A stretch of DNA of 64,000 nt from Chitinophagales bacterium (GTDB taxonomy: Bacteria; Bacteroidota; Bacteroidia; Chitinophagales; Saprospiraceae): the NCBI GenBank assembly GCA_017303475.1, contig JAFLBO010000001.1:558001-622000 (forward strand), written 5' to 3'. Of the stretch, positions 63,497 to 64,000 are shown piece after piece. Numbering within the stretch: the first letter of the stretch is position 1; each line of letters opens with the position of its first letter. The position numbers were made by a program, and so were the translations under genes. The notes under the pieces were generated by a model, which saw only the letters and a list, made by a program, of their open reading frames with translations, had not been told where the DNA came from and did not search any database.

Positions 63497-64000
63497 ATGG
63501 AAAAGAACTACACCGGGCAATCCCTTTCACTCGCTATTATTGTACTCTTGCTGCTTACCGGAATTTCAATGATTCCTCAGGGCACTTTTTTGGGCATGGA
63601 TTATCGGAAAATGGATATATTTTCTGATATCCGGGATTCACTTGCCGTTGAACAACCTGTTGCCGCAGCCGACACCTTGGTGGCTGACACACTGGCCTAC
63701 GCCATGACAGATTCCACTGTTCTGGCTGCAGACACCATGCCTTTGCTGGATTCTCTGCGCATTGTACCACTTAAGGATTCTGTTTTCTTTGGCCATATGA
63801 TTGAAGATTACACCTTTGATCAGAACGGATTAACAGCTTTTTTTAAAGCGGTAGATTCCATCAAAACCGGCAAAACAGTAAGAATTGCCTGGTATGGCGA
63901 TTCTTTTGTGGAAGGCGACATTCTGGTAGGCGACTTAAGGGATTCTCTGCAAAGTGCATGGGGTGGCGCTGGCGTGGGTTTTGTGCCGGTTACCTCGGAG
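63497..64000 (+). CDS. Membrane-anchored SGNH/GDSL-type protein, partial
   Basis: 168 residues are visible; the gene runs off the window. An N-terminal helix (LAIIVLLLLTGI), a Thr/Asp/Ala-rich linker, then a domain with KTVRIAWYGDSFVEGDILVG. Its GDS-F-E block is the SGNH hydrolase block I. Related proteins stand beside MBOAT O-acyltransferases, a pattern that can be checked past the window. TACCTTCG at 63478-63485 may be its promoter. The acyl-transfer or hydrolase role is inferred. Confidence 0.72.
   Translation, partial: MEKNYTGQSLSLAIIVLLLLTGISMIPQGTFLGMDYRKMDIFSDIRDSLAVEQPVAAADTLVADTLAYAMTDSTVLAADTMPLLDSLRIVPLKDSVFFGHMIEDYTFDQNGLTAFFKAVDSIKTGKTVRIAWYGDSFVEGDILVGDLRDSLQSAWGGAGVGFVPVTSE

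Overview
The window comes from a Bacteroidota chromosome, most likely a free-living member of the Saprospiria/Chitinophagia-like lineages. The evidence is: (i) several large secreted proteins end in type IX secretion (T9SS) type A sorting domains; (ii) there are TonB-dependent receptors with a carboxypeptidase-like N-terminal domain, including an Oar-like one; (iii) GLPGLI, DUF1573, DUF2807 and TamL-type lipoprotein families are present; (iv) many genes and both tRNAs are preceded by the Bacteroidota promoter motif TAnnTTTG, with no Shine-Dalgarno sequence. Base composition is mid-range. No phage, IS transposase, CRISPR array or rRNA was seen.

Layout. 1-4.3 kb: cell-wall peptidase (PBP4 type), amino-acid permease and a DUF2071 gene, all on the minus strand. 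4.3-17.4 kb: a mosaic surface-protein region. It holds a 1207-residue SBBP/beta-propeller T9SS protein without a signal peptide and three paralogous propeller proteins with nearly identical sorting-domain ends. A remnant of a deleted fourth paralog is also visible. This region is interrupted by gcvP and a GT-C glycosyltransferase. 17.4-24.6 kb: plsC, tRNA-Arg(CCG), small hypothetical genes, a secreted GH10 xylanase, ferredoxin-iscX-kdsC and folD. 24.6-36 kb: DUF1573, a GIN/DUF2807 protein, an orphan HlyD adaptor with a partner of unknown function, an outer-membrane beta-barrel receptor, and a TonB receptor plus lipoprotein behind a TPP riboswitch. 36-44 kb: pyrF, ribD, miaE, an AP2-domain gene, a SnoaL-like and a DUF4261 gene, a LemA/TPM/TPM operon, and a SpoU rRNA/tRNA methyltransferase. 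44-53 kb: a TamL-like assembly factor, a T9SS lamin-tail-domain protein and an Oar-like TonB receptor with highly-expressed-type codon use. 53-64 kb: trmD, an AhpD-like protein and ArsS-like radical SAM enzyme, a zinc-ribbon protein, tRNA-His, aroK, recQ, a GT2, an acyl-CoA thioesterase, an MsbA-like ABC exporter, a small membrane protein, and the start of an SGNH-type protein that runs off the window.

The main themes are envelope biology (outer-membrane receptors, T9SS cargo, lipid A/KDO and phospholipid steps) and housekeeping metabolism (folate, riboflavin, pyrimidine, shikimate, glycine cleavage, tRNA modification). The most unusual content is the surface-protein cassette region, where constant signal-peptide and sorting-domain ends flank divergent middles and recombination scars are visible. 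Next come the TPP-riboswitch-controlled receptor operon, the arsenosugar-type radical SAM pair, and a dispersed family of long inverted repeats of the type ACCACTGAGGC...GCCTCAGTGGT between genes.
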